Counted from the stretch's first letter, positions 7,360 to 15,179 are shown. The stretch: 16,635 nt of DNA from Actinomycetes bacterium (GCA_021793335.1 JAJYSW010000047.1:1-16635), one strand, 5' to 3'. A program made the numbers and translations. The notes: generated by a model from the sequence alone, not told the origin.

Positions 7360-7374
7360 GAAGTGAGGAGAGCA

Positions 7375-10218
7375 GTGGCAGGTAAGCCCCGCGTACATGA
7401 ACTCGCGAAGGAGCTGGGGACGACGAGCAAGGAAGTGCTCGCGAAACTCAGCGACATGGGCGAGTTCGTGAAGTCAGCGTCGAGCACGGTCGAGGCGCCG
7501 GTGGCGCGTCGACTGCGCCAGCAGTACGCCGACGGGAAGGGCGCTTCGGCGGCGCCGGAGGCCGGATCGGCCGAACCGGCGAAGGAGACGGCGAAAGCGG
7601 CCCCCAAGCCGCGTCCGGCGGTGCCCAGCCCCGCCAAGGTCGCCCAGGCCAAGACCGACGTCAAGGCCGCCAAGAAGGCGCCCGCCAAGAAGCGTGCGGC
7701 CGGCCCCAAGCCCGGGCCGGTTCCGAGCGCGCCGAAGATCAACGAGCCGAAGCCCGCGAGCGCCCGAGAGATCGAGGTGGCCGCCGAGCAGAAGCGTGCC
7801 GAGGAGCTGCTCAAGCGGCAGCAGGAAGAGGCCGCGAAGCGGGCCGCCCAGTCGGCGGTCCCCAAGCCCGGCCCCAAGCCCGCCGCGCGCCCCGACGGCG
7901 CGCCCAAGCCCGGCGGTCCGAGGCCCGGGCCCAAGCCCGGCGGCAATAACCCGTTCGGCATCACCCCGGGCGGCGCGGGAGCCAAACCGCGCCCCGCGGC
8001 CGAAGGCGGCGACCGCCCCGGCGGCCCGCGTCCCAGCCCGCGCATGATGCCCCCGCGTCCCAACCCCGGCATGATGCCGTCCCGGCCCGCCGGCGGCGGT
8101 GGTGGACGTGACGGCGGCCGAGGCGGCGGTCGTGGAGGCGGTCGCGGTGGCGGCCGTCCCGGTGGCGGCGGTCGTCCCGGTGGCGGCGGCAACTACCGCG
8201 GCACCTTCGGCGGCGGCGCCGGCGGTGCCGGTCCGCAGACCGCGCCGGCCCCTTACCGTGGGGGCGGCGGCCGCGGCGGCAAGGCCCGAGGCGGCGGTGC
8301 GGCCGGCGCGTTCGGTCGCGGCGGCCCGCGAGGCAAGAGCCGCAAGTCGCGTCGTCAGCGTCGCCAAGAGTTCGATAATCTCTCGGCTCCGAAGATGCAG
8401 TCGGGCGCGCCCCGAGGCAACGGCGAGACCATCCGCCTGCCGCGCGGCGCGTCGCTGTCGGACTTCGCCGACAAGATCGGCGCCCTGCCGGGCACGCTCG
8501 TCCAAGAGCTGTTCGGTCTGGGCGAGATGGTGACCGCGACCCAGTCGGTGCCCGACGAGACGCTTGAGCTGCTCGGTGCGCACCTGGACTGGGACATCAA
8601 GGTCGTCAGCCCCGAGGAAGAGGACAAGGAGCTGCTCGCGCAGTTCGGCATCGACCTCGACGAGGCCGGCGAGTCCAAGGCGCTGCCGCGTCCGCCGGTC
8701 GTGACCGTCATGGGCCACGTCGACCACGGTAAGACGAAGCTGCTCGACGCCATCCGGCGGTCGAACGTGGTCGCGGGCGAGGCCGGCGGCATCACGCAGC
8801 ACATCGGTGCTTACCAGGTGCACGTCGACCACGAGGGTGAAGACCGCGCGATCACCTTCATCGACACCCCGGGCCACGAGGCGTTCACCGCCATGCGAGC
8901 CCGAGGCGCGAACGTCACGGACATCGTGGTGCTCGTGGTCGCGGCCAACGACGGTGTCATGCCGCAGACGGTCGAGGCCCTCAACCACGCGAAGGCCGCG
9001 AACGCGCCGGTCGTGGTCGCGGTCAACAAGACCGACCTGCCCGAGGCCAACCCGGACAAGGTCCGCCAGCAGCTGACCGAATACGGGCTGGTCGCCGAAG
9101 AGTACGGCGGCGACACCATGTTCGTGAACGTGGCCGCCAAGCCGCGCCTCGGCATTCCGGAGCTGCTCGAAGCCGTGCTGTTGACGACCGACGCCGCCCT
9201 CGAACTGGAGGCGCCGGTGGGCGGGAACGCTCAGGGCATCGCGATCGAGGCGCACCTCGACAAGGGCCGCGGCCCCGTCGCCAGCGTCCTGGTCCAGAAG
9301 GGCACGCTGCGCGTCGGCGACTCCATCGTCGCCGGCGGCGCCTACGGTCGCGTCCGAGCGATGCTGGACGCCGATGGCAACCGCGTCAACGAGGCGCCGC
9401 CGTCGTACCCGGTGCAGGTCCAGGGTCTGGCATCGGTGCCGATGGCCGGGGACGTGTTCCTCTCGGCCGATGACGACCGCACGGTCCGTCAGATCGCCGA
9501 GCAGCGTCAGGCCCGGCGCCGGGCCGCCCAGCAGGCGGCACGCGCCTCGCGCACCACGCTCGAGAACCTCATGGACCGCATCGCCGAAGGCGAGCGGACC
9601 ACGCTCTCGCTCATCATCAAGGGCGACGGCGCCGGTTCGGTCGAGGCCCTCGAAGAGGCCCTGGTCGGACTGGAGGTCCCCGAAGAGGTACAGCTGCGGG
9701 TCATCCACCGCGGTGTCGGCCCGGTCACCGAGAACGACGTCAACCTCGCCGCCGCCGGCGACGAGGAGTCGGCGACGATCATCGCCTTCAACGTCCGTTC
9801 CGAGGGCCGCGTCAAGGACATGGCCGAGCGCGAGAACGTCGACATCCGCTACTACACGGTCATCTACCAGGCGATCGAAGAGATCGAGACCGCGCTCAAG
9901 GGGATGCTCAAGCCCGAGTACGAAGAAGTGGAGCTCGGCTCGGCCGAGATCCGCGAGGTGTTCCGTTCCTCCAAGTTCGGCAACATCGCGGGCTGTCTGG
10001 TCACCAAGGGCTCGGTCAAGCGCAACGCGAAGGCGCGCCTGGTCAGGGACGGCAGCGTCGTCGCCGAGACGGCGATCGAATCGCTGCGCCGTTTCAAGGA
10101 CGACGCCACCGAGGTCCGCGAGGGCTACGAGTGCGGTATCACCTTGAAGAACTACAACAACATCGAAGAGGGCGACGTCATCGAAGCCTTCGAGATGCGC
10201 GAGAAGCCGCGCGTCTAG
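7375..10218 (+). CDS. infB: Translation initiation factor IF-2
   Basis: IF-2 is the GTPase that brings initiator tRNA to the 30S subunit and promotes subunit joining. The 947-residue length is usual for actinobacteria. A first IF2_N domain (VHELAKELG..., about 6-50) leads to an Ala/Lys/Pro-rich and then Gly/Arg-rich linker (about 60-345). A second IF2_N-like domain follows (about 355-420). The G domain has G1 GHVDHGKT (447-454), G3 DTPGH (497-501) and G4 NKTD (551-554), followed by the beta-barrel and tRNA-binding C-terminal domains. The GTG at 7375 is chosen: it gives the standard N-terminus MAGKPRVHEL and has GAGGAG (7365-7370) 4 nt upstream. A GTG at 7363 in the same frame overlaps that site and is unlikely. 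All G motifs are intact. Confidence 0.98.
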   Translation: MAGKPRVHELAKELGTTSKEVLAKLSDMGEFVKSASSTVEAPVARRLRQQYADGKGASAAPEAGSAEPAKETAKAAPKPRPAVPSPAKVAQAKTDVKAAKKAPAKKRAAGPKPGPVPSAPKINEPKPASAREIEVAAEQKRAEELLKRQQEEAAKRAAQSAVPKPGPKPAARPDGAPKPGGPRPGPKPGGNNPFGITPGGAGAKPRPAAEGGDRPGGPRPSPRMMPPRPNPGMMPSRPAGGGGGRDGGRGGGRGGGRGGGRPGGGGRPGGGGNYRGTFGGGAGGAGPQTAPAPYRGGGGRGGKARGGGAAGAFGRGGPRGKSRKSRRQRRQEFDNLSAPKMQSGAPRGNGETIRLPRGASLSDFADKIGALPGTLVQELFGLGEMVTATQSVPDETLELLGAHLDWDIKVVSPEEEDKELLAQFGIDLDEAGESKALPRPPVVTVMGHVDHGKTKLLDAIRRSNVVAGEAGGITQHIGAYQVHVDHEGEDRAITFIDTPGHEAFTAMRARGANVTDIVVLVVAANDGVMPQTVEALNHAKAANAPVVVAVNKTDLPEANPDKVRQQLTEYGLVAEEYGGDTMFVNVAAKPRLGIPELLEAVLLTTDAALELEAPVGGNAQGIAIEAHLDKGRGPVASVLVQKGTLRVGDSIVAGGAYGRVRAMLDADGNRVNEAPPSYPVQVQGLASVPMAGDVFLSADDDRTVRQIAEQRQARRRAAQQAARASRTTLENLMDRIAEGERTTLSLIIKGDGAGSVEALEEALVGLEVPEEVQLRVIHRGVGPVTENDVNLAAAGDEESATIIAFNVRSEGRVKDMAERENVDIRYYTVIYQAIEEIETALKGMLKPEYEEVELGSAEIREVFRSSKFGNIAGCLVTKGSVKRNAKARLVRDGSVVAETAIESLRRFKDDATEVREGYECGITLKNYNNIEEGDVIEAFEMREKPRV

Positions 10219-10235
10219 TCCGTTTCGAGAACTAG

Positions 10236-11681
10236 GTGCGACTGCTCCAGCCCGAAGCCGCGGCGCGGCTCGGCGAGGCCCGACGCGAGTCGGGCTATCA
10301 CCGGGCCGCGCTGTCGGCCGTCTACGGCCGGGACGCCGCTGCCGCCGCCGAGCGCGGCGACTACCGCGGCCTCCTGGCCGCCTGCGGCGACGACCCGTTC
10401 GGTGTGTGGACCAGGCTGTTCACCGTCGGCGTCGCCGTCGGCGAACGGGCCGCCGCCACCGCGCTCGCGCCGTTCGGCCTCGACGAAGCCCTGGCATGCG
10501 GCCTGCTGGTCCGCTCAGGAGACGGCGTCGCCGCCGGGTGGGGGCTGCAGAGCACCGGTGACCTCGCCGTCTTCTCCGATCAGCGCCCGAACACCACCGG
10601 CGGGCGCGCCCGCGACCACGTCCTGGGCATCGGCGGCGCCTCCGAACTGCTGCTCGACGCCACACCACGCTCCGAGGTGCACACCGCCCTCGACCTGGGC
10701 ACCGGCTGCGGCGTCCAGGCGCTGGCGCTGGCCGGCCACGCCCAGGCCGTGACCGCCACGGACCTGAGCGAACGGGCCTTGGCCTTCGCGGCGTTGAACG
10801 CCGAGATCAACGGCGTCGAACTCGAACTGCTGCGGGGGGACCTGCTGGAACCGGTGGCCGGACGCCGCTTCGATCTGGTCGTCGCCAATCCGCCGTTCGT
10901 CATCGCGACGCCGGGGAGCGGATGGACGTACAGGGACGGCGGCAGGGAGGCCGACGGCGTGGCAGCCGAATTGGCCGCCGCCGCGACGGAGCTGCTCAGC
11001 CCGGGCGGGACCATGCGCTTTCTGGCGAACTGGCTGCACCTCCGCGGTCAAGAGTGGAGCGAGCGGGTCGCCGGGTGGTTCCCCGAGTCGGGCGTGAACG
11101 TATGGGCGGTGGAACGCGAGGTGCTCGATCCGCTGGACTACGTGCGGACCTGGCAGCGGGACTCGGGCGAGGAGGGCGACGCCGACCAGGCCGCCGCCTG
11201 GCTCGACTGGTTCGACGAGCACGAGGTCGAAGGGATCGGTTTCGGTTTCATCGGCGTCCGCAGCACCGAAGGGGCGAGCGAGGTCGTCTGCGAAGCGGTC
11301 AGGCACGCGGTCGAGACGCCGTGGGCGGACCGCGTCGAGGACCGATTCGCCGTCCGCGAGGCCGATCTCTCACCCGAGACGCTGTGGGGGGCTTCTTTGA
11401 GGCTCGCCGACGGCGTCTCGCTCCAGCAGTCCGCCGAGCTCGGCGGCGAGGGCTGGGAGGTCGACGCGCAGTGGCTTCGGCAGCGGCACGGCATGCGCTA
11501 CGCCGAAGCGATCGATCCGCTGCTCGTGAAGTTCCTCGGCGCCTGCAACGGCACGGCGCCGGTCCGACTCCAAATCCAGTTGCTCGCCGACGCCCACGGG
11601 GCCGAGGCGGCGATGCTGTACGCCCAGCTCCATCCCGTCCTCCGCCGTCTCATCGAACGCGGCTTCCTGACTTTGGCCTGA
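10236..11681 (+). CDS. HemK-like class I SAM-dependent methyltransferase
   Basis: The 481-residue protein has a central Rossmann methyltransferase domain: SAM-binding motif DLGTGCG (153-159), acidic motif TDLS (175-178, D176) and catalytic-loop motif NPPF (218-221). The NPP(Y/F) motif is typical of enzymes that methylate amide or base nitrogens, such as PrmC/HemK and RlmG-type enzymes. Helical domains of about 150 residues before and about 180 after it fit a family of actinobacterial methyltransferases with DUF-type flanks (DUF7059/DUF7782 from memory, not checked). The substrate is unknown; a ribosomal or translation-factor target is only suggested by the neighbours. The GTG start at 10236 is 17 nt after the infB stop with a weak ribosome binding site, so it may be read with infB and the exact start is uncertain. 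Confidence 0.85.
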   Translation: MRLLQPEAAARLGEARRESGYHRAALSAVYGRDAAAAAERGDYRGLLAACGDDPFGVWTRLFTVGVAVGERAAATALAPFGLDEALACGLLVRSGDGVAAGWGLQSTGDLAVFSDQRPNTTGGRARDHVLGIGGASELLLDATPRSEVHTALDLGTGCGVQALALAGHAQAVTATDLSERALAFAALNAEINGVELELLRGDLLEPVAGRRFDLVVANPPFVIATPGSGWTYRDGGREADGVAAELAAAATELLSPGGTMRFLANWLHLRGQEWSERVAGWFPESGVNVWAVEREVLDPLDYVRTWQRDSGEEGDADQAAAWLDWFDEHEVEGIGFGFIGVRSTEGASEVVCEAVRHAVETPWADRVEDRFAVREADLSPETLWGASLRLADGVSLQQSAELGGEGWEVDAQWLRQRHGMRYAEAIDPLLVKFLGACNGTAPVRLQIQLLADAHGAEAAMLYAQLHPVLRRLIERGFLTLA

Positions 11682-11684
11682 TGT

Positions 11685-11713
11685 CCGCCGGAGGCGGCGC
11701 GGCCCCGGCCGGG
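11685..11713. terminator. Short GC-rich dyads between convergent genes
   Basis: CCGCC-GGA-GGCGG (11685-11697) and the perfect palindrome CCCGGCCGGG (11704-11713) fill the 36-bp gap between the methyltransferase stop and the response-regulator stop. The convergent position suggests a weak two-way terminator. The stems are short and no U tract is present. Confidence 0.35.
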
Positions 11714-11717
11714 ACGG

Positions 11718-12365
11718 TCAGGACTGTAGGTACGTCAGGACCGCCTTCACTCTGCGGTGGTGGTCGCCGTCTTCGCTGCGCAGCCCGAGCTTGGTGAAGA
11801 TATTGCGGATGTGCTTCTCCACCGCGCCGTCGGAGACGAACAGCTTCTTGCCGATCGCGCGGTTCGAGCGCCCCTCGGCCATCAGTTCCATCACCTCGCG
11901 CTCGCGCGGGGTCAAGGTCGCCACGGGATCGTCGTTGCGCCTGCGCACCATCAGCTGCGAGACCACTTCGGGATCGAATACCGTCCCGCCCGCGGCGACG
12001 CGGCGCAGTGACTCCATGAAATCATCGACGTCGATGACCCGGTCCTTGAGGAGATATCCGACCGCGCCGCGCGCATCGGCCAGGAGGTCATCGGCGTAGG
12101 ACACTTCGACGTACTGGGAGAGGATGAGCATCGGCGCCCCCGGCGCGAGCTCCCTCGCCCTGGTCGCGGCGCGCAGCCCCTCGTCGGTGAAGGACGGCGG
12201 CATCCGCACGTCCACCACCGATACGTCCGGCCGGTGTTCGGCCACGGCCGCCACGAGCGCGTCGCCGTCGCCGACCGCGGCGACCACCTCGCACTCGAAC
12301 TCCTCCAAGAGCTTCACCAGTCCCGACCGGATCAGCACCGCGTCATCGGCCACCACTATGCGCAC
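11718..12365 (-). CDS. NarL/FixJ-family response regulator
   Basis: The 215-residue protein has a receiver domain with acidic pocket D7-D8, phosphoacceptor D52 (VVDVRMPP), S83 and K107 (GYLLKD). A LuxR-type helix-turn-helix follows at about 150-200 (LTPREREVMELMAEGRSNRAIG). All residues needed for phosphotransfer are present. The partner is almost certainly the kinase encoded 40 nt upstream on the same strand. The start is GTG at 12365; the ribosome binding site is weak. Target genes cannot be read from the sequence, although a dyad upstream of the kinase gene is a candidate site. A 13-residue tail follows the usual end of the DNA-binding domain. Confidence 0.93.
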   Translation of the reverse strand: MRIVVADDAVLIRSGLVKLLEEFECEVVAAVGDGDALVAAVAEHRPDVSVVDVRMPPSFTDEGLRAATRARELAPGAPMLILSQYVEVSYADDLLADARGAVGYLLKDRVIDVDDFMESLRRVAAGGTVFDPEVVSQLMVRRRNDDPVATLTPREREVMELMAEGRSNRAIGKKLFVSDGAVEKHIRNIFTKLGLRSEDGDHHRRVKAVLTYLQS

Positions 12366-12405
12366 TGGTCGGCCCGCCCGCGCTCCGGTCGGGTGCAGAC
12401 GCCGT

Positions 12406-13668
12406 TCATGTGCATGGAACCTCCGCGACGATCACTGTCGGGCCACCTTCGGGAGAGTCGATGGTCCACTCGCCCTCGACGGCTTTGATGCGGTCGGTCA
12501 GGCCCGCGAGTCCGTGCCCCTTCGCGACGCTCGCGCCCCCGATTCCGTTGTCCCCGACCGAGACGACCAGCCTATCGCCCCAGTCGTCCACGGCCACCGA
12601 TACCCGTGTCGCCTGCGAGTGCTTGGCGACGTTCGTCAGCGCTTCGGCCACCACGAAGTACACGGTGCTCTCCACTGCTGCGCGGTAGCGTCCGAGCACG
12701 GCCGTCGCCAGGTCGACCGGGACGGTCGATCGCGCCGCGAGGGCCGCCAGCGCCGCTTCCAGTCCGCGATCGGTCAGGATCGGCGGGGCGATGCCCCGGG
12801 AGAGCGCTCGCAGTTCGTCGATGGTGTCGCGGGTCTGAGCGATCGCCTCCTCCAGGGTCCGCCGGGCCGCTTCGGGGTCGGCCCCCATCTGGCGTCTGAC
12901 GCGCGACAGCTCCATGCCGAGGCTGACGAGCCGCTGTTGCGGCCCGTCGTGGATGTCGCGTTCGATGCGCCGCAGCGCGTCGGCTTCGGCCGAGGTGGCG
13001 GCGTCGCGGGATTCGGCGAGCTCGTCGATGCGCTCGTGCAGACTGCCCAGCGAGGTGAGCATGCTTTTGGCGGTCCATGCCTGTGCCAGGGCGAGACCGC
13101 GCACCGCCCACGGCAGTGTCGACACCATGATCGCCCCGGCCAGGAGGGTCAGCAGTACCGCGGCGAGGTAGGAATCGCCCCAGCCGAGCCATGCGGTGGC
13201 GTATTCGAGTCCGTCGGCGCCCTCGTCCGCGGCGATTCGTATGATCCACCCGTACAGCGGCCAGGCCACCGTGCTCAAGGTCACGGCCCACCAGACGATG
13301 GTGGCCGCGAAGCCGACGATCGCGATCGGAAGGGCCGCGACGGCCCACAGCAGGTTCAGCCAGGACTGGCCGTCGGTGAGCGCGGTCAGGAAGCGGCGCA
13401 GCACCGAGCTGCCGGCCTTCGCCCGCTTGTATCTGGGTTTCGTGATCTCGCGGCGGATGACGCCGGGGATCTGGGCACGGCCGGCGGCGGCGAGCCCTCG
13501 CATGGCGAGCAGGGTCGCGGCCATGATCGGCACGCCGACCCAGATGACGGCGGTGCCGACGCCGAGGGCGAGGCCGATGAGGCCGACGATGAAGGCCGAC
13601 AAGACGATCGGGAACGACGAGAGGTTGTAGGCGGTGTCGATGCCCAGTTGCCGGAGTGTGTTGCGCAT
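12406..13668 (-). CDS. Membrane sensor histidine kinase (HisKA_3 type)
   Basis: The 420-residue protein has hydrophobic segments at about 18-38, 40-60, 105-145 and 168-188, forming an integral-membrane sensor resembling the actinobacterial 'putative sensor' domain, with little outside the membrane. A short coiled region (about 207-232) leads to the HisKA_3 phosphoacceptor box RIERDIHDGPQQR (H240). The ATP-binding domain follows, with EALTNVAKHS (N346), DNGIG (373-377) and GHGLAGL. This is the sensor partner of the NarL-type regulator downstream. The ATG at 13668 has no ribosome binding site, but TAGATT ends 6 nt upstream of it, which fits a leaderless transcript. A membrane-embedded sensor suggests detection of envelope stress or a membrane-acting compound (inference). 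Confidence 0.93.
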   Translation of the reverse strand: MRNTLRQLGIDTAYNLSSFPIVLSAFIVGLIGLALGVGTAVIWVGVPIMAATLLAMRGLAAAGRAQIPGVIRREITKPRYKRAKAGSSVLRRFLTALTDGQSWLNLLWAVAALPIAIVGFAATIVWWAVTLSTVAWPLYGWIIRIAADEGADGLEYATAWLGWGDSYLAAVLLTLLAGAIMVSTLPWAVRGLALAQAWTAKSMLTSLGSLHERIDELAESRDAATSAEADALRRIERDIHDGPQQRLVSLGMELSRVRRQMGADPEAARRTLEEAIAQTRDTIDELRALSRGIAPPILTDRGLEAALAALAARSTVPVDLATAVLGRYRAAVESTVYFVVAEALTNVAKHSQATRVSVAVDDWGDRLVVSVGDNGIGGASVAKGHGLAGLTDRIKAVEGEWTIDSPEGGPTVIVAEVPCT

Positions 13669-13698
13669 GCGTCAAATCTAGAGAGCGGGGAGGAGCGG
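13669..13698 (-). promoter_or_regulatory. Candidate leaderless promoter of the histidine kinase gene
   Basis: On the minus strand TAGATT (13680-13675) matches the TANNNT -10 pattern and is followed by six bases, TGACGC, and then the ATG. Transcription would start at or within a base of the start codon. No convincing -35 is visible about 17 nt further upstream. Confidence 0.45.
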
Positions 13699-13726
13699 TG
13701 ACAGCCGGTGCGCGGGCGTCTTCGCG

Positions 13727-13742
13727 GTAGGGCCAGCCCTAC
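13727..13742. promoter_or_regulatory. 7-bp dyad upstream of the kinase gene, possible regulator site
   Basis: GTAGGGC-CA-GCCCTAC is a perfect dyad with a 2-bp centre, overlapping the stop codon of the DUF6069-like gene (13739-13741). Its centre lies about 66 bp upstream of the kinase start. The 2-nt loop is too tight for a good RNA hairpin, so protein binding, perhaps by the linked NarL-type regulator, is the likelier reading. Confidence 0.35.
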
Positions 13743-14266
13743 TCTCGGCGGGTTCGGGCCCCTGGCGGGCGGGTGGCGATGGAGCCGATGGAACCCAGCA
13801 GGCTCGTGATGCAGAGCCCGATGACCAGGTTGATCGCGCCCGTCGCGATCTGCGACTGGAGCTCTGCCCCGACGGTGAACGGGATGAGGACCGCCACGAC
13901 GGTCACCAGGACCATGACCCAGTTGAAGAAGCTCATCGGCCGCGGCAACAGCAGCAGCATCAGGTGCAGCAGGCCGGTGGCCAGGATGGCGGCCGCGAAG
14001 GCGCCGAACGCGTAAGTGGTGGTCGAGGCGTCGCCGTAGGCCCCGGCCTCGGCGGGGGAGAGGATGCCGATTCCGAGGATGCCCCGCACCAGCAGGATGC
14101 CCACGAGCGCCGCCAGGGCGGCGACCACGGCCGTGCCGAATCCGCCGGCCCACAGTTTCCCGGCTTCGACGCCCGCCGGTTCGTCCGGCTCTTCCGGGGG
14201 GACGGCCCGGTAGCGCCGCGTCGGTTCGTTGTACGGCTGCTCCCAGCCGTTCCGGGGTGTCGACAT
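13739..14266 (-). CDS. Four-helix membrane protein, DUF6069-like
   Basis: From the ATG at 14266 the protein has 175 residues. A hydrophilic, Pro/Glu-rich N-terminus (1-37) precedes four membrane segments at about 40-65, 84-107, 113-133 and 141-164, ending in a short basic tail. The pattern and phrases such as KLWAGGFGTAVVAALAALVG, TTYAFGAFAA and ATGAINLVIGL resemble actinobacterial DUF6069 proteins, whose function is unknown; this match is from memory. The frame is open to 14473, but AAGGAG (6 nt upstream of 14266) fixes the start. The gene is 70 nt upstream of the kinase gene on the same strand, so it may be co-expressed with or belong to the two-component system, although the kinase seems to have its own promoter. 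Confidence 0.8.
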   Translation of the reverse strand: MSTPRNGWEQPYNEPTRRYRAVPPEEPDEPAGVEAGKLWAGGFGTAVVAALAALVGILLVRGILGIGILSPAEAGAYGDASTTTYAFGAFAAAILATGLLHLMLLLLPRPMSFFNWVMVLVTVVAVLIPFTVGAELQSQIATGAINLVIGLCITSLLGSIGSIATRPPGARTRRE

Positions 14267-14373
14267 CGTTGCTCCTTTTCTTGCCTTCCCCCGCCATGGT
14301 GGCAGGCGTAGGTGATTCGCATCGCGAAACGGCTGTTTCCGGGCGTCGCCATGCGGCTCAGGGGGAAAAGGCT

Positions 14374-14402
14374 TTGGGAGTTCGAGCCGTGCCGCGTAAT
14401 CT
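14374..14402 (+). promoter_or_regulatory. Promoter of ylxP-rbfA-dinF, probably leaderless
   Basis: TTGGGA (14374-14379), a 17-nt spacer and TAATCT (14397-14402) form the best promoter match in the window. The GTG start of ylxP is at 14409, seven bases past the -10 element, so transcription should start at the start codon. A GGAG lies only 2 nt before the GTG, too close for a normal ribosome binding site, which supports leaderless initiation. Confidence 0.6.
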
Positions 14403-14408
14403 GGAGCG

Positions 14409-14705
14409 GTGTTCACCGGATGCGTTGAATTCGACCTCCTCCTCCCCGAGGATTCCCGATCGCTGAAGGCCAAGCGCTCCTATGTGCGTCCGATCGTGGC
14501 CGCGCTGCGGAGGTTCGACGTGGCGGTCGCCGAGGTCGGCGATCAGGATCTCCACGGCCGCTCCACGATCGGGATAGCGGCGGTGGCGGGGGATAACCTC
14601 CATGTGCAGGAAGTTCTCAACGTGTGCGAGCAGCATGTCGCCGGGCGCCCGGAAGTGGAGCTCCTCGGTGTCCGCCGGCGTTTGTTCGGCCCCGAAGACG
14701 AGTAG
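14409..14705 (+). CDS. ylxP: DUF503 / YlxP family protein
   Basis: This small 98-residue protein has the DUF503 pattern: a first strand (FTGCVEFDLLLPEDSRSLKAKRS), a helix (VRPIVAALRRFDVAVAEVG) and a C-terminal strand and helix ending RRRLFG. DUF503/YlxP genes are regularly placed between infB and rbfA in Gram-positive bacteria; a role in ribosome assembly is suspected but unproven. Here it is separated from infB by about 4.2 kb and has its own promoter. The GTG at 14409 begins the conserved core and there is no better start upstream. An 18-nt gap leads to rbfA. Confidence 0.92.
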   Translation: MFTGCVEFDLLLPEDSRSLKAKRSYVRPIVAALRRFDVAVAEVGDQDLHGRSTIGIAAVAGDNLHVQEVLNVCEQHVAGRPEVELLGVRRRLFGPEDE

Positions 14706-14723
14706 CAGGAAGCAGGAATCGAC

Positions 14724-15179
14724 ATGGCAGACGCGGCGAAGCAGGCCCAGGTGGCCAAGCGGGTGCTGGAGCTGACCGCCCAGGCGGTGCGCAAGCTCAA
14801 GGACCCGCGCGTCGGCATGGTCACCATCACCGATGTCCGTATGACGCCGGACCTGCGCGAGGCGACGGTCTTCTACACCGTGCTCGGCGACGAGGACCAG
14901 GCGAAGTCGTCGGCGGCGGCGCTGGAGCGCGCCACGGGGCACCTGCGGACCACGGTGGGGCGGGCACTCGGCATGCGGCACGCGCCGGCGCTGGCTTTCG
15001 TGGCCGACACGGTCCCCGAGCACGCCCACCGGATCGAGGCGCTGCTGGCGCAGGCGGCGCAGGCGGACGCGGAGGTGCACCGGCTCGCCGAGGGCGCCCG
15101 GTACGCGGGGGACCCGAACCCGTACCGCGAAGACGACGAGGATGAAGACGAGGACGAGGACGAGAGCCCGTCCAGATGA
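14724..15179 (+). CDS. rbfA: 30S ribosome-binding factor RbfA
   Basis: RbfA binds the 30S subunit near the 5' end of 16S rRNA and helps late maturation. The 151-residue protein has the KH-like core: an N-terminal helix (VAKRVLELTAQAVRKL), then KDPRVGMVTITDVRMTPDLREATVFYTVLG and the C-terminal helix up to the HRIEALLAQA region. A strongly acidic tail, an Asp/Glu run followed by SPSR, replaces the usual short end. The ATG at 14724 is preceded by an AGGA-type site. The stop overlaps the next gene by 4 nt (ATGA), so the MATE transporter is probably translationally coupled to it. Confidence 0.96.
   Translation: MADAAKQAQVAKRVLELTAQAVRKLKDPRVGMVTITDVRMTPDLREATVFYTVLGDEDQAKSSAAALERATGHLRTTVGRALGMRHAPALAFVADTVPEHAHRIEALLAQAAQADAEVHRLAEGARYAGDPNPYREDDEDEDEDEDESPSR

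Noticed and set aside
8092..8220. Regular GGTGGCGG-type repeats resembling a tandem or CRISPR-like array
   Set aside because: They are in frame and encode the Gly/Arg linker of IF-2; there are no unique spacers of constant length.
7474..9708. A 744-codon minus-strand open frame across infB
   Set aside because: It is the complement of a highly conserved gene in GC-rich DNA, has low-complexity composition and no recognisable domain, so it is a codon-bias shadow.
12124..13701. A 525-codon + strand frame opposite the two-component genes
   Set aside because: It is a shadow of kinase and regulator genes whose motifs are complete on the minus strand.
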